DNA of 64,000 bases from contig CM029367.1 of NCBI GenBank assembly GCA_017165825.1, positions 29,058,096-29,122,095 on the forward strand. Reading direction: 5' to 3'. This DNA comes from Hepsetus odoe. Lineage: Eukaryota; Chordata; Actinopteri; Characiformes; Hepsetidae. This document shows, piece after piece, positions 40,201 to 53,823 of the stretch. The notes below the pieces were generated by a model. That model had not been told where the DNA came from. It saw only the letters and a program-made list of their open reading frames with translations, and made no database searches. The stretch's first letter is position 1. Every line of letters starts with the position of its first letter. The position numbers and the translations under genes were made by a program.

Positions 40201-43200
40201 CCACAGCCACACAGAATCTACTGCTATGTTTGATGCACTTGGCTCAAAACTCCTACATTAAAACAACTGAATTCATTTGAATTTGAATTAAAAGAATGAC
40301 TTATTTCATTAGAATGGCACATAGCATGGGACGGTATATACTTGGCAGTAAGTGAAGCAGGAAAATGGACATATGTGAGAATCTGAGCCACAAGGACCCA
40401 ATAGTGATGTATATGGCTCTACTGGGTCAGAGGTTCTCCAAAATGGCAGGTCTTGTAGCGTGAGTGTGTAGTGTTAATACCTTCCAAAAACATGGTCAGA
40501 GGAAGGTCAACCAGAGAATCAGGGAAAGGGTCATGGGTGCCCAAGGCTCATTGATGTGTGTGGTGAGCAGGGTTTGTGCCTACTGCACACCTGGAAAAGA
40601 GAAGAAAGTGAGAAAGTGAAAGTGACTAATTGACATTGTGAAACACAGCACATAGTGAGACACAGTGAAATTCTTCCTCTGCATTTCACCCAAACACAGC
40701 CGGTTTTCTATGTTTAAAAAAAGAAAAAAGAGATCCTACTAACTAATGTCCACTTAGCCCCTCCCACTCATTCTGGCACAGCCATTCAGAAGAGAACGTT
40801 TAAACATATCCTGCAGAAGGCACAGAAACACTGCTGGTTTAATTTTAAGGGTTATGAACCCACATAAATGGGAATTCTGAATTATGTCTGATTGCTTGCT
40901 GTTTGTTCAATTCTTCTGATTCTGCCAATCTGCTAAAGGAGATCTTTGCTGCTTGCAGTGACTTCACTGGATCAGTGCTGAGGGTGGACGTGGACACAGA
41001 ATGCTGCTCCACTCCGTATATCATACCCAGGAACAACCCGTACTTTAACAGCACCAATCAGCCTCCAGAAATTTTTGCCCATGGACTGCATGATCCTGGC
41101 AGGTGAGAAACAATGAGATCTTAAAACATAAGATAAGACATGTCTACATTTCAACTGATGCACAGTAAAATTGGGCAACTTGGACAGACCCAGCAGTTCA
41201 TTGTTTTTTTTTTTTTTCAACGATTGAACCAAAGATTGTCTAGATCACTAATTCAAGCGCTTGATAACAAGCGTCTGGTTTAAATCAGGTGTGTCCAAGG
41301 TAGGAGAAAGACAAACAGCCTAAAGTTAATGCAGCTCCCAAGAAGGAACTGGCCACTGTTGCTTTACTTTGTCAAATTAACCACATCCCTCTTAAAAACC
41401 ATATACCTTGTGCTCCTGCTTCGGCTTCTGGCCGCCCTAATCGACATCCTGTCTTAGATGTGCAGTGGATAAGCTTCACATGAGCACCAATGGGAGCCTC
41501 CTGATCATGTGCACCGACTCCATCGGAAGGAACACAACAACAGGGAGGATCCTGCAGATCAGTAAAGGGAAAGACTATGGTATGTCTTTTCAGTTTGATG
41601 ATACTTATTGCAAAGATGGGAAATAATGAATTACAAATACCTTGTAGAGTTGACTACTTCTGTTTCCTTTCACTTTTACCCCCAACACAAATACATCTTT
41701 TCTTAGTATTTTCAGATCATTAAGTTTGTAATGCAATTGAAGGGAATTATTTTGCATCGTTGCAAACCGACCCAACCAGTTAGAATCAAAATGGACAAAA
41801 TATAAGGAAATGAAAATTCCTTGGTGTATCCATCAACGCAGGAGAAAGGGAGAGCGGACGATGGAGTGTGTGTCCGTGACGGGAGAGCTAGTAGAGACGT
41901 GGATGAAAGTGAAGCAGTGAAGTTCATGTTGATTATTTTCAGTAGATTGTTTTTATTGGAGTTGAAGTTCGAGGCTTTAATAGTCTTTAATTCTATTAAT
42001 ATGGAGTGAGATTCAGTTCACTTTCAGCACAAGCGTAACTTCAAACAAATAGTTTTTAGTGAAAATGAAGCGACTATTTGCCATTGTGAAACACAGCACA
42101 GCACGCCGTGCAGCAGGGGGCAGCTTTGTCCAGCACCCGTGGAGCAGTGGCGGGGACAGTACCTTGCCAGGTCCAAGCACCATTTAATATCATCCACTAT
42201 AACTCAGACTCAACTTAACGAGCTATAAAATAATTGGGAAGCGTTCATTCTACTAGCAGCAGGTAATTTTACTGCTGTTTAAACTCTGCTTTGGTTCTGA
42301 TAGGATGCACAGAATGCGTTTATGCCGACAGCTCACATCACTGTTATAATGAAAGTGCTTTTTCCATTAATGTGTTTGTTTGCCTAGAACCAAGTGGCTG
42401 CAGCGTTCAGGAATACGACTGTGAATTCTTGCAGAATGTGAGAACATGTTCTTTGGGACACCTCCAAGTGTGTCTGCAGAACATAGTGAAGCAGGAGAAA
42501 TGTTTTATATAAATACTTAATGTGATTCAAAAGGATTCCTGCTCACACAGCATTGCCAGGGGAATGCAAGCTTGTGTCCATGAATATGATTTATGGCTGT
42601 CAGACACAATGAGCATGTAGCCGGTGCTTTAGTGCAGTTAAAGCACATCAAACCAACGCTGGCAGATCTCTCAATGGCTGTGAGTCTAATCAATACCAGA
42701 AGCTCTCAAAAAATGCTGTTTCCTTTCAACCCCCCCCCCCCCCCACCCCCCATACATACACATACAAAAACATGGCCCCACTTCAGCGTACACCACACCA
42801 GCACGTTTATACATGCCTGAGAAAGAAATCCTGCTGAGTAAGCCAAATTATAAGGCCATTTACTCTATAAGAGCATCTCGTGCTGAACGAATTACTATAT
42901 TAAATAGTGCTGTACCGTTTTAGGGGGAGCTGACTGTAACATTACGATATTGGCCATTCCCAGAGCTGCCGTAACCTTTGTTGCCATACACAACGTCTCG
43001 GATACACACAGTACACAAATGCTCATTAGGATATGGTGCCTCTGTGGTCCTCTAGGGGCCCTTTTTTGAGTCTGTAATAATTTTTCACAATGACGTGAAC
43101 CTAAAAGTGCTCAAACTGGACATTAATGAGGGTATTTTGTGAAAATTAGCACAGTCAGCTTCCAGTTAAATCAAGTTTAACAGCCCCAGTCCCGGTTAAT

Positions 43201-46200
43201 TAGAACCACACTCCACTAAGTCCTGAAGGCCTCCTGACAGAATGCAGTACACATGGATATAGATGGAGCTCTCAAAGAAATTGGTTCCTGTCGGTTCAAT
43301 GTGTAGGGTGCGACTTATTTTTTAAATATACAGAAATCAGGCATATAGCACGATACTGACTAACATCAGAACCAGGGCTGGGATTCTGAAAAGAATTTGC
43401 ATTATCATTTACAGCATTTAGTAGATCTTACCCTTAGCGACTTACACCTCCTAACTACAGGGACAGACCCCTGGAGTAATTTGGTGTAACGGTCCTGCTC
43501 AGGAACCCAATGGTGGTAGTGCTGGAGGTGGGATGTGAACCTCTGATCTTTTGGGTCATAGGCGAGTATCCCACCACTAGACCAGTGCCACCCCAACGCA
43601 AGCAGGGTCGGTTCTATTTGTATCATACTCACAGTTCTTGATGGTATATTTGTGGTTTGAGCTTTTCAAATATCAGAAAAAATCCACACCGTGACTTTGC
43701 AAATCCCTAAATAAAGTTCTTGAGAAGCCCTGGAACTTAAACCTTCAACATCCATCCGTTTAGTCATTATCTCAGTTTATCCTAAATAGTTTTGCAGGTG
43801 TTGCTGGGGTCTGTCCCAGCTCTGATTGAGCAAAAAGCATAGATCCTGCACCTAGATCATGAAAGTGAAAGTGACTACTTGTCATTGTGCAACACAGCAC
43901 ACAGTGAAACACAACAGAATGCATTCTCTGCTTTTAACCCATACACACCGTGCAGCAGGGGGCAGCATATCTAGCCCCCAGGCAGCAGTGATGGGGACAG
44001 TACCATGCTCAGGGGTACCTCATACTGGTCTGGGAACTGAACCCATAACCTTCCAGTTATACTTTTCTACTCTAGAAACCACAACATGCATTTCTTTCCA
44101 TAGAAAATGAACCATCCATCTTTGACTTGGGGTCTAGTGGTGGTGCAGTCCCGATGGGTGGCTTCATCTACAGAGGCTGTCAATCAAGAAGGCTTTATGG
44201 AAGTTACGTCTTTGGTGACAAGATCGGGTAAGTTAACTGCATTAAGTACAAAGCTCACCGAGAATGAGTTCACTTCTCTTTTCCACAGACCCTGAGGTTG
44301 CAGAGGATCTGTAAAGACTTATTCTGTTTGTTTAAATGAAGTTTTGTTTTTTTTTTACTTTTGCATGTCTACAGAAATGTAAAAAAAAGTGTTTGTTCAA
44401 GCAAACAGATTAAGTCTTTACAGATCTTCCTTATCCTTTCGGTCTGATGTGATTGTAACCCAGCTTTGTGGAGTTAGTGCTAATCTTTACAATTACGAAT
44501 GCCAACAGACATCTTTCCGGTGGTTCTGTCTTTGCCAATGTACACATGTTCACCCACTCTGCAGAGGAAGAGGAATTTTTTTCAGTGAAATTGAGATAAA
44601 GCTTCCTGAATGTCATTTGCCCGTGACCCTGCGTTGTTCACACTTCGCTATCAATAGGCCAGTCATGTACATTTGGGACTGTCCAATTTATGTAAAATCA
44701 AGATGTTTTAAAAAAACAAGGGCCAGCCCTGTTATCACTGACCCGAGTGTGATACCAATACCTTGTTTCAGGAATCTCAGGATCCTTCAGAGACCTGCCG
44801 AGGACCGGCCATGGCAGGAAAAGCCACTCTGTCTTGGAAGTAGCAGCTCATGCGGTTCCTCGTTGGTAGGCCACATCCTGGGATTTGGTGAAGATGAACT
44901 AGGTCAGTGGAACCTCAATTCATATTCATTTTAAAAGTCACTATTCCTTGGACATATAAAGACAAGAGATTTATCATTAATAATGTTGAGTTTAACTGTA
45001 ATATGCTGGTCATTCGAGACTGCTGCCTTAAATTATAAATTCCTTCAATTTTTTTAAATTAACTAAAAAAAAGCTAAAAGCCAACTTGTTGAGAACGCCG
45101 TTTTTGACGAAAGCATTGGATAGTATAGCCACCCTTTCTGCCTACAGCAGTTTAGCCACACCCATTCACAATGAAGTTATAAATGATGTTTTGGTCCACA
45201 CTGTTTTCTGAAAGAAGCACAATACGAAGCAGCCAATCAGAGCAGACATCACTTTGATATCAGGCTCAGTAACAAAAAATGAATGTTAAGCTGCAAGGGA
45301 TTGAGAGAGCTTGGATAATGAAAAAAAATGCTGATTATTTTTTAAGAATGTAAAATCACAAATTTGATAAGTGAAGTGAAATGTAGGATTTAGGCCTAAA
45401 TTGGGCCTACATAATGGAAAAGCTTCATAAGCCTTAGAATTCAGGAAAAGGCGTTTGGAAAAACGATGGGACGCTAATTAGGAAAACTTTGAGATTGTGT
45501 TTAAAGAGGGGTGCGGACTGAGGGCACTCTTTTGCCTCATTGTTGAGGGAGTGATCGCTTCACAAGAGGATACAGAGGATGACTTCCAGGAACAGAGTCA
45601 AATTCATCCGAATGATACAGAACAGAGACTGCCAAGGCGGGGGTCACCATGGAAAACGAATCCCTCCTCCAACTCCCACTACGAAATACCTTTCCTCCAT
45701 GTCACATTCCACCAAGACACAAAACGTCTTTTGCTTCCTGACAGATTACTTCCTCTCTCTCTTGCTGCTGACAAATGATATGACCAGGATTCAAAGGTCA
45801 GAATGATTTGTCAGCGTGTACACTTTCCATTTGCAGTAACTTCCTTCCACTAAACTGCACATTTAACACCGTCACTGGCAATGGCCTGTCTCTTTTCTTG
45901 CTCTCTGGAATTGTCATTTTTCTGGACCGTGTGCCAAGATCGGTGATGAAGTTCCTTCACATCAGCACCTGGGGTCAGGTCGCAGAGCTTGCTAGACCTT
46001 AGGGTTATCACTGATTTTCTGTGCTTCGCAGTGAGCCTGGGTTCCGTCATACTGTACCATCGCTCGGCCTAATATCACAAACTCCTCATTCCAAGCACCC
46101 AGAACAAGCATAGCAGGGCTCTATCCCTCTGCCTGCCAAACGTAGGGGCTCTGCAAGGGTGAGATAGCATTTGGTGCTGATTTGCAAGAGGGATTCATTT

Positions 46201-49200
46201 GTGGGCTGGGCTGCAGGCCCAAATGGCAGTACTTTTGACACATGTTTACAATCTCCACTCACAAAATGCTGTGCTCAAGCTTGCTGCTCATTAGATTACT
46301 CACATAGTCTCAGTCATGAGGTTCTACTAACTCCCCCATCTTCCCCTTTCAAAACAGCAATACGTCAAGGTATCAAGTGCAGGGCTAGAGGATGGTGGGA
46401 GTAGCGGGGTGCAGCAGAGTTGAATATTGATAAGGGTTCCTACACATTCTCACATTTTTCATTTTTCTCAATCTTTCTCTCCCCAGGTGAGGTCTACATC
46501 TTGGCCTCCAGCAAAAGCCTGGCCATGCAGTCCCATAGTGGGAAGCTCTACAAACTGGTGGACCCTAAAAGGTATTGTGAGTTTAGTTTGCATTAGGAAG
46601 CTATTTTCACTAAAGATCCATCAACCCATTGAGTTTTTTTTTTTCCCAACCCTTTACTAGATTGTTCCTTTAAGTTTTTAGTTTAATTCTGTTCAAGTGT
46701 GTGTGACAAGCACGCTTGACATCCTACAGGTTTGTGCTTTTTTTAGTAGGATTTATATACATCACAGGAAAAAAGGTCACCTTTTGGGTCACTTGAGTTG
46801 TTACTTCTAGAGTACCTTCAGTAACTGTAGTGCTGCTGTAAAACATCAGGTCATGAAAAGGTACAAATCTGGCCCTTTCCACAGAGACAAACATATTTGG
46901 TGCAAAATTGAACCCAGAGGACCATTTCAGGGAAGAAAAACAAAACATGCGCAGTAGAGTTTATATGACTTTGAAATTATTGAAAAAAAGGGCCCTAAGT
47001 GCGGTGACACAGTGGCGCAGAAGGTCCCGCGAAAAGGTCCTGGGTTCACTTCCCAGGCAGGACGGTCTGGGTCCTTTTTGTGAGAAGTTTGCATGTTCTC
47101 CCTAAGAGTGGAGCTCCTGTTTCCTACCACCATCACAAAACATGCAGGTCAGGTGGACTGGAGATGCTAAATTGGCTGTAGGTGTAAGTGTGCGCGTGTG
47201 AGTGAGAGTGTTTGTCTGTGTGCCTGCCCTGAGATGGACTGGCGACCTGTCCAGGCTGTGCCCCACCTTTCCCCCTGTGAGAGCTTGGATAGGCTCCAGC
47301 ACCCTCTGCGACCCTAATTAGCACAAGCGGCTCAGAAAATGAGTGTTTTCCAAAGCTGCATTACTTAAGTATACATGCAGTTAATCGTGTAACTCAGAAA
47401 GTACAGAAAATGACATCATTTGGAGCTGGACTTTTTCAGGCAGCGCTTTTGTAAAGCAGCGTTAGAAGATTAAACTTCCCTGTTCTAACTTTAATTCCTC
47501 TGTCTCTGCTCCTCGGATATGACATCAGCCTGGCTAATGTCAACACCATAACCAGTAAGAGCGCTGGATGGGTTGTGATTAACCTCAACCCATTCTGTCT
47601 TCTGAAACAAGCCTTGGTCTTCCTCCCTCCGCTGGTTGGCTGCGGCCCGATCATCTGGGTGGTGAGCTTACGACAAGAGTGGATTTGCCGGGAATTCACG
47701 TTTGGAATTAGTGTGGAATCTCTAAGTTCTTTCTTTCTAAATACATTACTCTTTCTCTCTTGCACGCACACACAGGGACCGTACCCCTTTAAACAAATCA
47801 TCACACAACTGCCGGCCTTGGCCAACACAAACCTCAGCCATAATTGGAGAGTAAGCATACCATTTCCAAATGTTAGTGTAACGTGTTTCTAACACCAACA
47901 CTGTCAGGGCAGTTCAGGCGTCACTGGTTAACTGGGATGCATGTGTGGTCCGCTGGGATATTTTCCGAGCTTTGACGAGACTCGCACACCTGTCGTCAAC
48001 AGCGCGAATGTTTCCTTTAAGGCGGCAGAGTATGTTCGCATGTCACTGAGTGGTCTGAGCCGAGTCTACCCTCACACAGAGAGTCCCGAGCCTCGGGTCA
48101 ACGGTTTCAGAGTCTGTGCCGATAAATGCATCAGATATGAACAGATTCCATCGTACCACCCTTAATCTTCTCTGCATCTAGGGCTTCTCCTGCAAACCAA
48201 AATGCTCTCCATGTGTTCTTCCCCATTAAAAACCTTTTTTGCTGACAGATTTTTTAAAATACGCTGGTCGTCTCAAGTACGAACAGCATACTTGCCATTT
48301 GCCGTACATACCAAAACCTGCCTTGCATGCATCCTTGGATGATTTTGTTTTTTGGTGGGGAATACTTTAAGAATCAATGCCTTTCTAATTATTCCAAGGC
48401 GATGACAGTGCCACCCAAGACTAACTTAATTAATTATGCAACAGATGTTTCCACGGGCCTCCCTGCCCAGGCCCCTCGGACTCTCTTTTTTATTTATGTT
48501 TTCTGGCATCACTGCATTTTTCCAAGGAACAATTCTTTCCACCATCGATTGGGGTTGTTTAGTCTGTAGGACCTGCGGTGTTGGGTGTGCTGTTTTACAC
48601 ACCCTGTCAGTTCGGGGGATCTCATTACCAAACGGAGGAGATGGGGATAACACCCCTGACCTCATCTGCATTGTCACAAAGGGTGGTCTTGCGCTGAGGT
48701 ACCTGAGAACCTTGTGGCATTAGTGCAGCCGCATGTGCATTTTGATCGTGTGCGATGGCGGAATCGGAGACAGACATCATGTTTTGGTTTGGGTCCACCA
48801 TTGAATAAAAGGGCTTCGGGCCTTGGAAGAGGGGGAGGAGTGTATCGCATCAAGTCAAACGTCTCGATAAACATGTCGCGCCGGGGTGACTGCACCCGTC
48901 CACGTTTGTTTGTCAGGGCGCTTGCGTTGAATAATAAATAGGCCACCGCATACTGAAACGTATACATGAGGGGATCCCTTGCGGACAGCAGAGCATTGTG
49001 AGATTGTTTATTGGCTGGTGGTAATCATGGAGAAGAATTGTCATGAAAAAAAACTATGGATGGTCTCACACAGATCGGTTGCAGTTCGTTTAGTGTCTGG
49101 TTGAAGGACAAACCGAGAAGCGATATTTACTAATGAGTAATAAAAGCGGCGGCTTCATAGCAGCATTCCAGTTACTTTCTGCACTTTTGCGAGCCCTTAA

Positions 49201-52200
49201 ATTCTAGATATTAACTGCGTAAATATAAGTAGAATTATGAAGAACCAGGTCATTGACTTCAGTAAAATGATGATCCGGGACAGTTTAACTAAGTACACAC
49301 CCTTTTTAACTACTTCCTATATCGCATACTTCCAGTTCGTGACATATTACGGTGAATATTTAAGGCGATTTCGCTTGAACTTGTCATTTGTTTGGGATTC
49401 CCGTCCCAAAATGACTCCAAATGCGTATGAGGTCTTTTCTGTGTTTCGTTAGGTTTATATCTAAATTTTACACTCACTCATTTTAACGCCACTCATTTTC
49501 TTAGCCGCTTGTCCTGATTAGGGTCATCGTTGCAGCTCTCGCACCCTGGACAGGTTGCCAGTTCATCACAGGGCAGCCATCCAGATAAAATCAATCACAT
49601 ATGCACAAACTCTCACGTGTGATTTAGCTAGACTGCTTGGAGACCCAAATCTCTACTTAAAATAATGGAACATGCAATCAAAGCCTCAGATTAGCTTCAT
49701 TAATACTTGAAACTAGAAGATACTGCAAAAGTAAGTGATGTCCTTGTGAAGAACTGGTCTCTACTACCTTTCATTGCTTTTTTTCATGCAATTTTAGCCT
49801 TAAAACTAGTGCAATGGGACCCTGGCATTAGCGTTTTCTCAAATAACTTCAGACACACTCACAAAATGCAACACAGGAACTGTAATCAATCAGCCACTCT
49901 TACTTCTGCTGCTGAAGCTGAAAAGGCAGAAGGAGTGAATGTTTGACAGTGGCGAGTTGTGACGGCTGCTTAACAACAGTGTTCAGGGGTTAGTTTGTGG
50001 AGGAACAACCCGGGATCCAGATCCGGTGCCTCTTCGATTGGATCCGGCACCTCTTTCACACTTTAAATACAGCAATCTGTGGAGGCGTAGCTAGAAAAAC
50101 CATTAAAATGTTTTCTACTTACAACTGAATAGACACAGTCAAGTGCAGCAGTTTGCAAACCCCTGGTCAAAGCCGGTTTTGTTGATTTTTTAAGTGCTTA
50201 AGCCAAAGCAGTTAAAAGCTTGGGCATTTTTATTAAATGAACCTACAAAACAGCAAAGGCAAGCCAACGGCCGTGAGCCACTCCAGAAGCCGCAGGGTGC
50301 ATAAAAATCTGAAACTCCTCAAATGCAGCCAGCTACCTGCGGTAGGTCGTTTTCAGTTGTAGAATGGCTGCTACAATGCTTGTTGCACTGGAGCATGTCG
50401 TAAAGTAAATTACGGTATATAAAGTATACACTTCATGCAGAATTTGTCCTTTCACTTGAATTCCAGCCCCTGGACTATTGCTGTCTGAATGGGTCCTTTG
50501 GGGGCCTTTTAATGAACTGCTTTAGTTATAGAAGCCACAAATCACTCCAATCCTTTCTCCTCCAGCTTGGAGGTATGTGATTCAGTGAATGAGCAAGTGT
50601 GTGCATAAGTGAGGCAGAATGGAGGAGAAACCGTGTGTGTGTCTGTGTTCGTGTGTGAATTAAGAAGAGGCTACAAATACAAGTACGCACGTTTTCCGTT
50701 CCTATATACCTCGATTCTTGGGCACAGAACCTTTAATTTGACTTTCTCTCCTAAATCTTACTGCTCTCAAGCTTGTCCCTCCTCTTGAGAAAGGCCCTTC
50801 GCAAGCATCACTGAATAGCCCACAGCTACAATACACAGTAAATTTTTCACACACAATGTGGCTACAAAGAGCGGCTGACAATGGAGAGAGATGACAAAAA
50901 CGATGGAGGAGTCGTGGTGAGTTTTTTCCCTCTTGCGTCTCACCCTGCGGAAAGGATAGCTCAACTGGTTTATTATCAAATCTTAACAAGTTCAGTCTTG
51001 GGAAATAAAAGCGTCGCCTTAGATAAAGACTGAACCCTTATGTTCATGCATGTGGATATCATTCATGTAGACCAGCAGACCTTCTTTATAGCCAAGCGTC
51101 CCGCTAAGGTTGCTCGAACTGTCCCTTATAAGTTCAAAAATCGAATTTGGGGTGGAGTAAGGGCTGGGAAATATCCTGATGCTTATCACTATTGTGAGAA
51201 ATAATGATGTCATTTCTCATCGTATCCTGTTAGTATTTAAAGACCACTAAACAGCTGAAAGCGTTCATTATAAAGAGCAAAATTAGTCCATTTAACTGGA
51301 TTCAGTGCAGCACACTGTTTAAGGAGTAGAGGAAACACTGTTTTCATATTTTTGTGGCCTTACTGTTTCCTTATTTTCCATTCAAACGTACAATTTTCCC
51401 CAAAATTTGACGTCATCACATGCTGTTTCTGGAAAATATTTCTTAAAGTATGAAGGCCTCAATTTTTTCCCCCATTCTGCCCAACCATAGGATGCAGGAA
51501 GATGTGTGGATGGCAGAATTATCCTGTAAAATGTGTAAAATTTTAACCCTCCAGGGAAAAGCATCCCTTTTCACATTAATCAGTTTAAATAATGAAATGC
51601 AAAAAAGTAAATAAATACTGCACCCCTCCCCCACTTAACGCATCACACACAGTTTAGAATAAGCAGATTCTCAGAAAAGACATTGAGTGAGTGAGTAAGA
51701 GGAAATGGATTCATCAACTCCTTGATTTGATGGTTCTAATGGGGCAGCGGTGGCCTAGTGGTTAGGGAGTTGGCCCCGCATCGGAAGATTGTGGGTTCAA
51801 TTCCCTCAAAAAAAGTAGGTTGCCCTGAGGTACCCCTGAGCAAGGTACCGTCCCCGTCACTGCTCCCCGGGCGCTTTCAATAGCTGCCCACTGCTGCACG
51901 GTGTTTGTGTGCATGGGTCAAAAGCAGAGGTCCAATTTCGTTGTGGTTCATGGTGTGCAGTGCTGTGACCTCGCAATGACAAGGGTTGTCACTTTCACTT
52001 TTTTTTAATTGTCACTCCAGGTCGTCTGCTGTGAACAGAGGGTAGCTGGACCTTTTAGCTGAAGTTTGTAGAAGATGAAACTGTTTGAATGTTGCAAGTT
52101 CCTAAAATGCAACTTCGTGAAAGTGACCCACAGGATGAACAGACATTTTTAGTGATTACTACTCATTAATGTGACGTTTGCAATGTCCTTGTGCCAGGCA

Positions 52201-53274
52201 TCTCATCTCTAGTCTATACAGAAAGTAGGCTTTTCTAAAAATGATACATGAATATTCAGATTCCATTTCAATATTTTTCATTGGACATAATCAACATTAA
52301 TAACCACATTCACGGTACTCCCACCTGACGAATGGCGTTCATTATCTGGAGGTTGAAAGATAGGGAGTGGTGTGTATTAGAATATCTGGATAGTCTTATT
52401 AACCTGATGAAACAGGTACTAATCATAATCTGGAAACAGATGCTAAGCGGAGATAAGTCTAAGTTCATAGTCACATGCCTCCCATTCAAAACAGACCTGT
52501 TTTGGCAGGTTGCTTTTGAAGCAAGGAGAAGATTTTTTTTTTTGCTGGAGTGCTCCTGTAAATCTAGCCTTCACAAGCCAGGTTGGTCTAGACTCTAGAG
52601 AAATGTAGAAACTGGAGGATTGAATCCAGAACCATACCGGGCCCTAGTGGGACAATGAGTGTGCAGGCAGCTGAGGCATTCAGCCTCCCATTCACCCTGC
52701 AAAAACGGCAGGCCACGGGACGGCCTTAAACTAATAAGCCCGGGCCCTCCTTAATTTATCAGTCTGTGTTTTATGCAAGTGGCCTCCCGGAGTTGATACA
52801 TTCCCACAGTGCCTGTTGACCCAGCTGCCTTTGTCAAGGGCCGGAGCAGCAGGTGTTGTTTTCACGGCCACCCTGCCAGTAATGCAAACTGTTTAGTAGC
52901 TGCACTGACCCCCGCGTCATTAACAGTGTTAGCCCAATCCTCCGGGGAGTGCCTCCCTCCTTCTCTCTCTCTCTCTCTCTCACTCACTCACTTTCACTCT
53001 CACTCTCACTCTCCATCTCTGTTTCTTTCTCCCTTTATTTTATTTTTTTGTTTTAACAACATACAGCCTGTCACAACAGCACAAAAAAGAGCCCAAGTGT
53101 GGACGAGAGAAAGGGGAGAGTTGATGCGGGTGGTGAAAGCAATGAGAAGCATGGGAACTGCCCCCCTCCCACAGAGCCACCCCCCAACCCCGTCACCCCA
53201 GTGCAGCCTGCCAGAACCCCCTTGTTACCACCCTACTCCTACCATCAGTCACCGGGCCTGTCACAACTTCTCCA

Positions 53275-53312
<38 letters not shown>

Positions 53313-53790
53313 CCAAACACACATACCAACACGGAAAAGTCTTTCCTTTTTCCACATCTGTAAATCTCTCCAGGAAATCAAAGCTGATTGAACTCGCTGC
53401 TCATCAAAAAAACTGGAAATCCTTGCCTTCACTAGAAGATATTTGCAAAATAACCATGATTTGGGTATATTTATCTTCGTCACTCGGATTCATATGCATC
53501 CGAGCTTCGTCGGCGAGTGATGATGCTACGAATAAGGGAATAATCCGTGTGGGTAGTGTGGTGGTGTTTATGCAGCGTTTTATGTGGCACAAAAACTCAA
53601 CAGAGCATTAAATTATGAAAAAAGGTCTAAATAGTGACTTGTAAAGCAAATTTTCCACTCCCCTCTGTTCTTAGCACACACCCGCTCTCGTTCCCATGCA
53701 CCACTCCCGGTGAGACACACAGGATGTGAACTAACTAAGTGCTCTCCAGCCCATTCCCTATACAGTTACTACTTCAGCGGAGTCCAATTA

Positions 53791-53823
<33 letters not shown>

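Larger units (their letters stand above)
39438..41457 (+). other. hhip: hhip introns 5, 6 and 7
   Basis: Introns at 39438-39983, 40158-40958 and 41103-41457 are short. Intron 6 holds a reverse SINE fragment; intron 7 holds a T13 run at 41206-41218. Exons 6 and 7 lie inside this span and are annotated separately. Confidence 0.8.
41580..44103 (+). other. hhip: hhip intron 8 (2.5 kb)
   Basis: Starts GTATGT and ends CCATAG. It holds two reverse family A SINEs, one reverse family B SINE and a poly-C run at 42730-42744. No nested gene seen. Confidence 0.8.
44228..46486 (+). other. hhip: hhip introns 9 and 10
   Basis: Intron 9 (44228-44771) has no recognised repeat. Intron 10 (44903-46486) holds a diverged dispersed repeat at about 45158-45290 and otherwise single-copy-looking sequence. 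Exon 10 lies between them. Confidence 0.75.

Noticed and set aside
50100..50250. Possible MITE (GTTTGCAAACCCCTGGTCAAAG)
   Set aside because: It resembles the ends of some fish DNA transposons, but no matching second end was found, so it was not annotated.
52809..53611. Two long overlapping frames in intron 11
   Set aside because: They span CT/CA simple repeats, which create stop-poor frames; no homology recognised.
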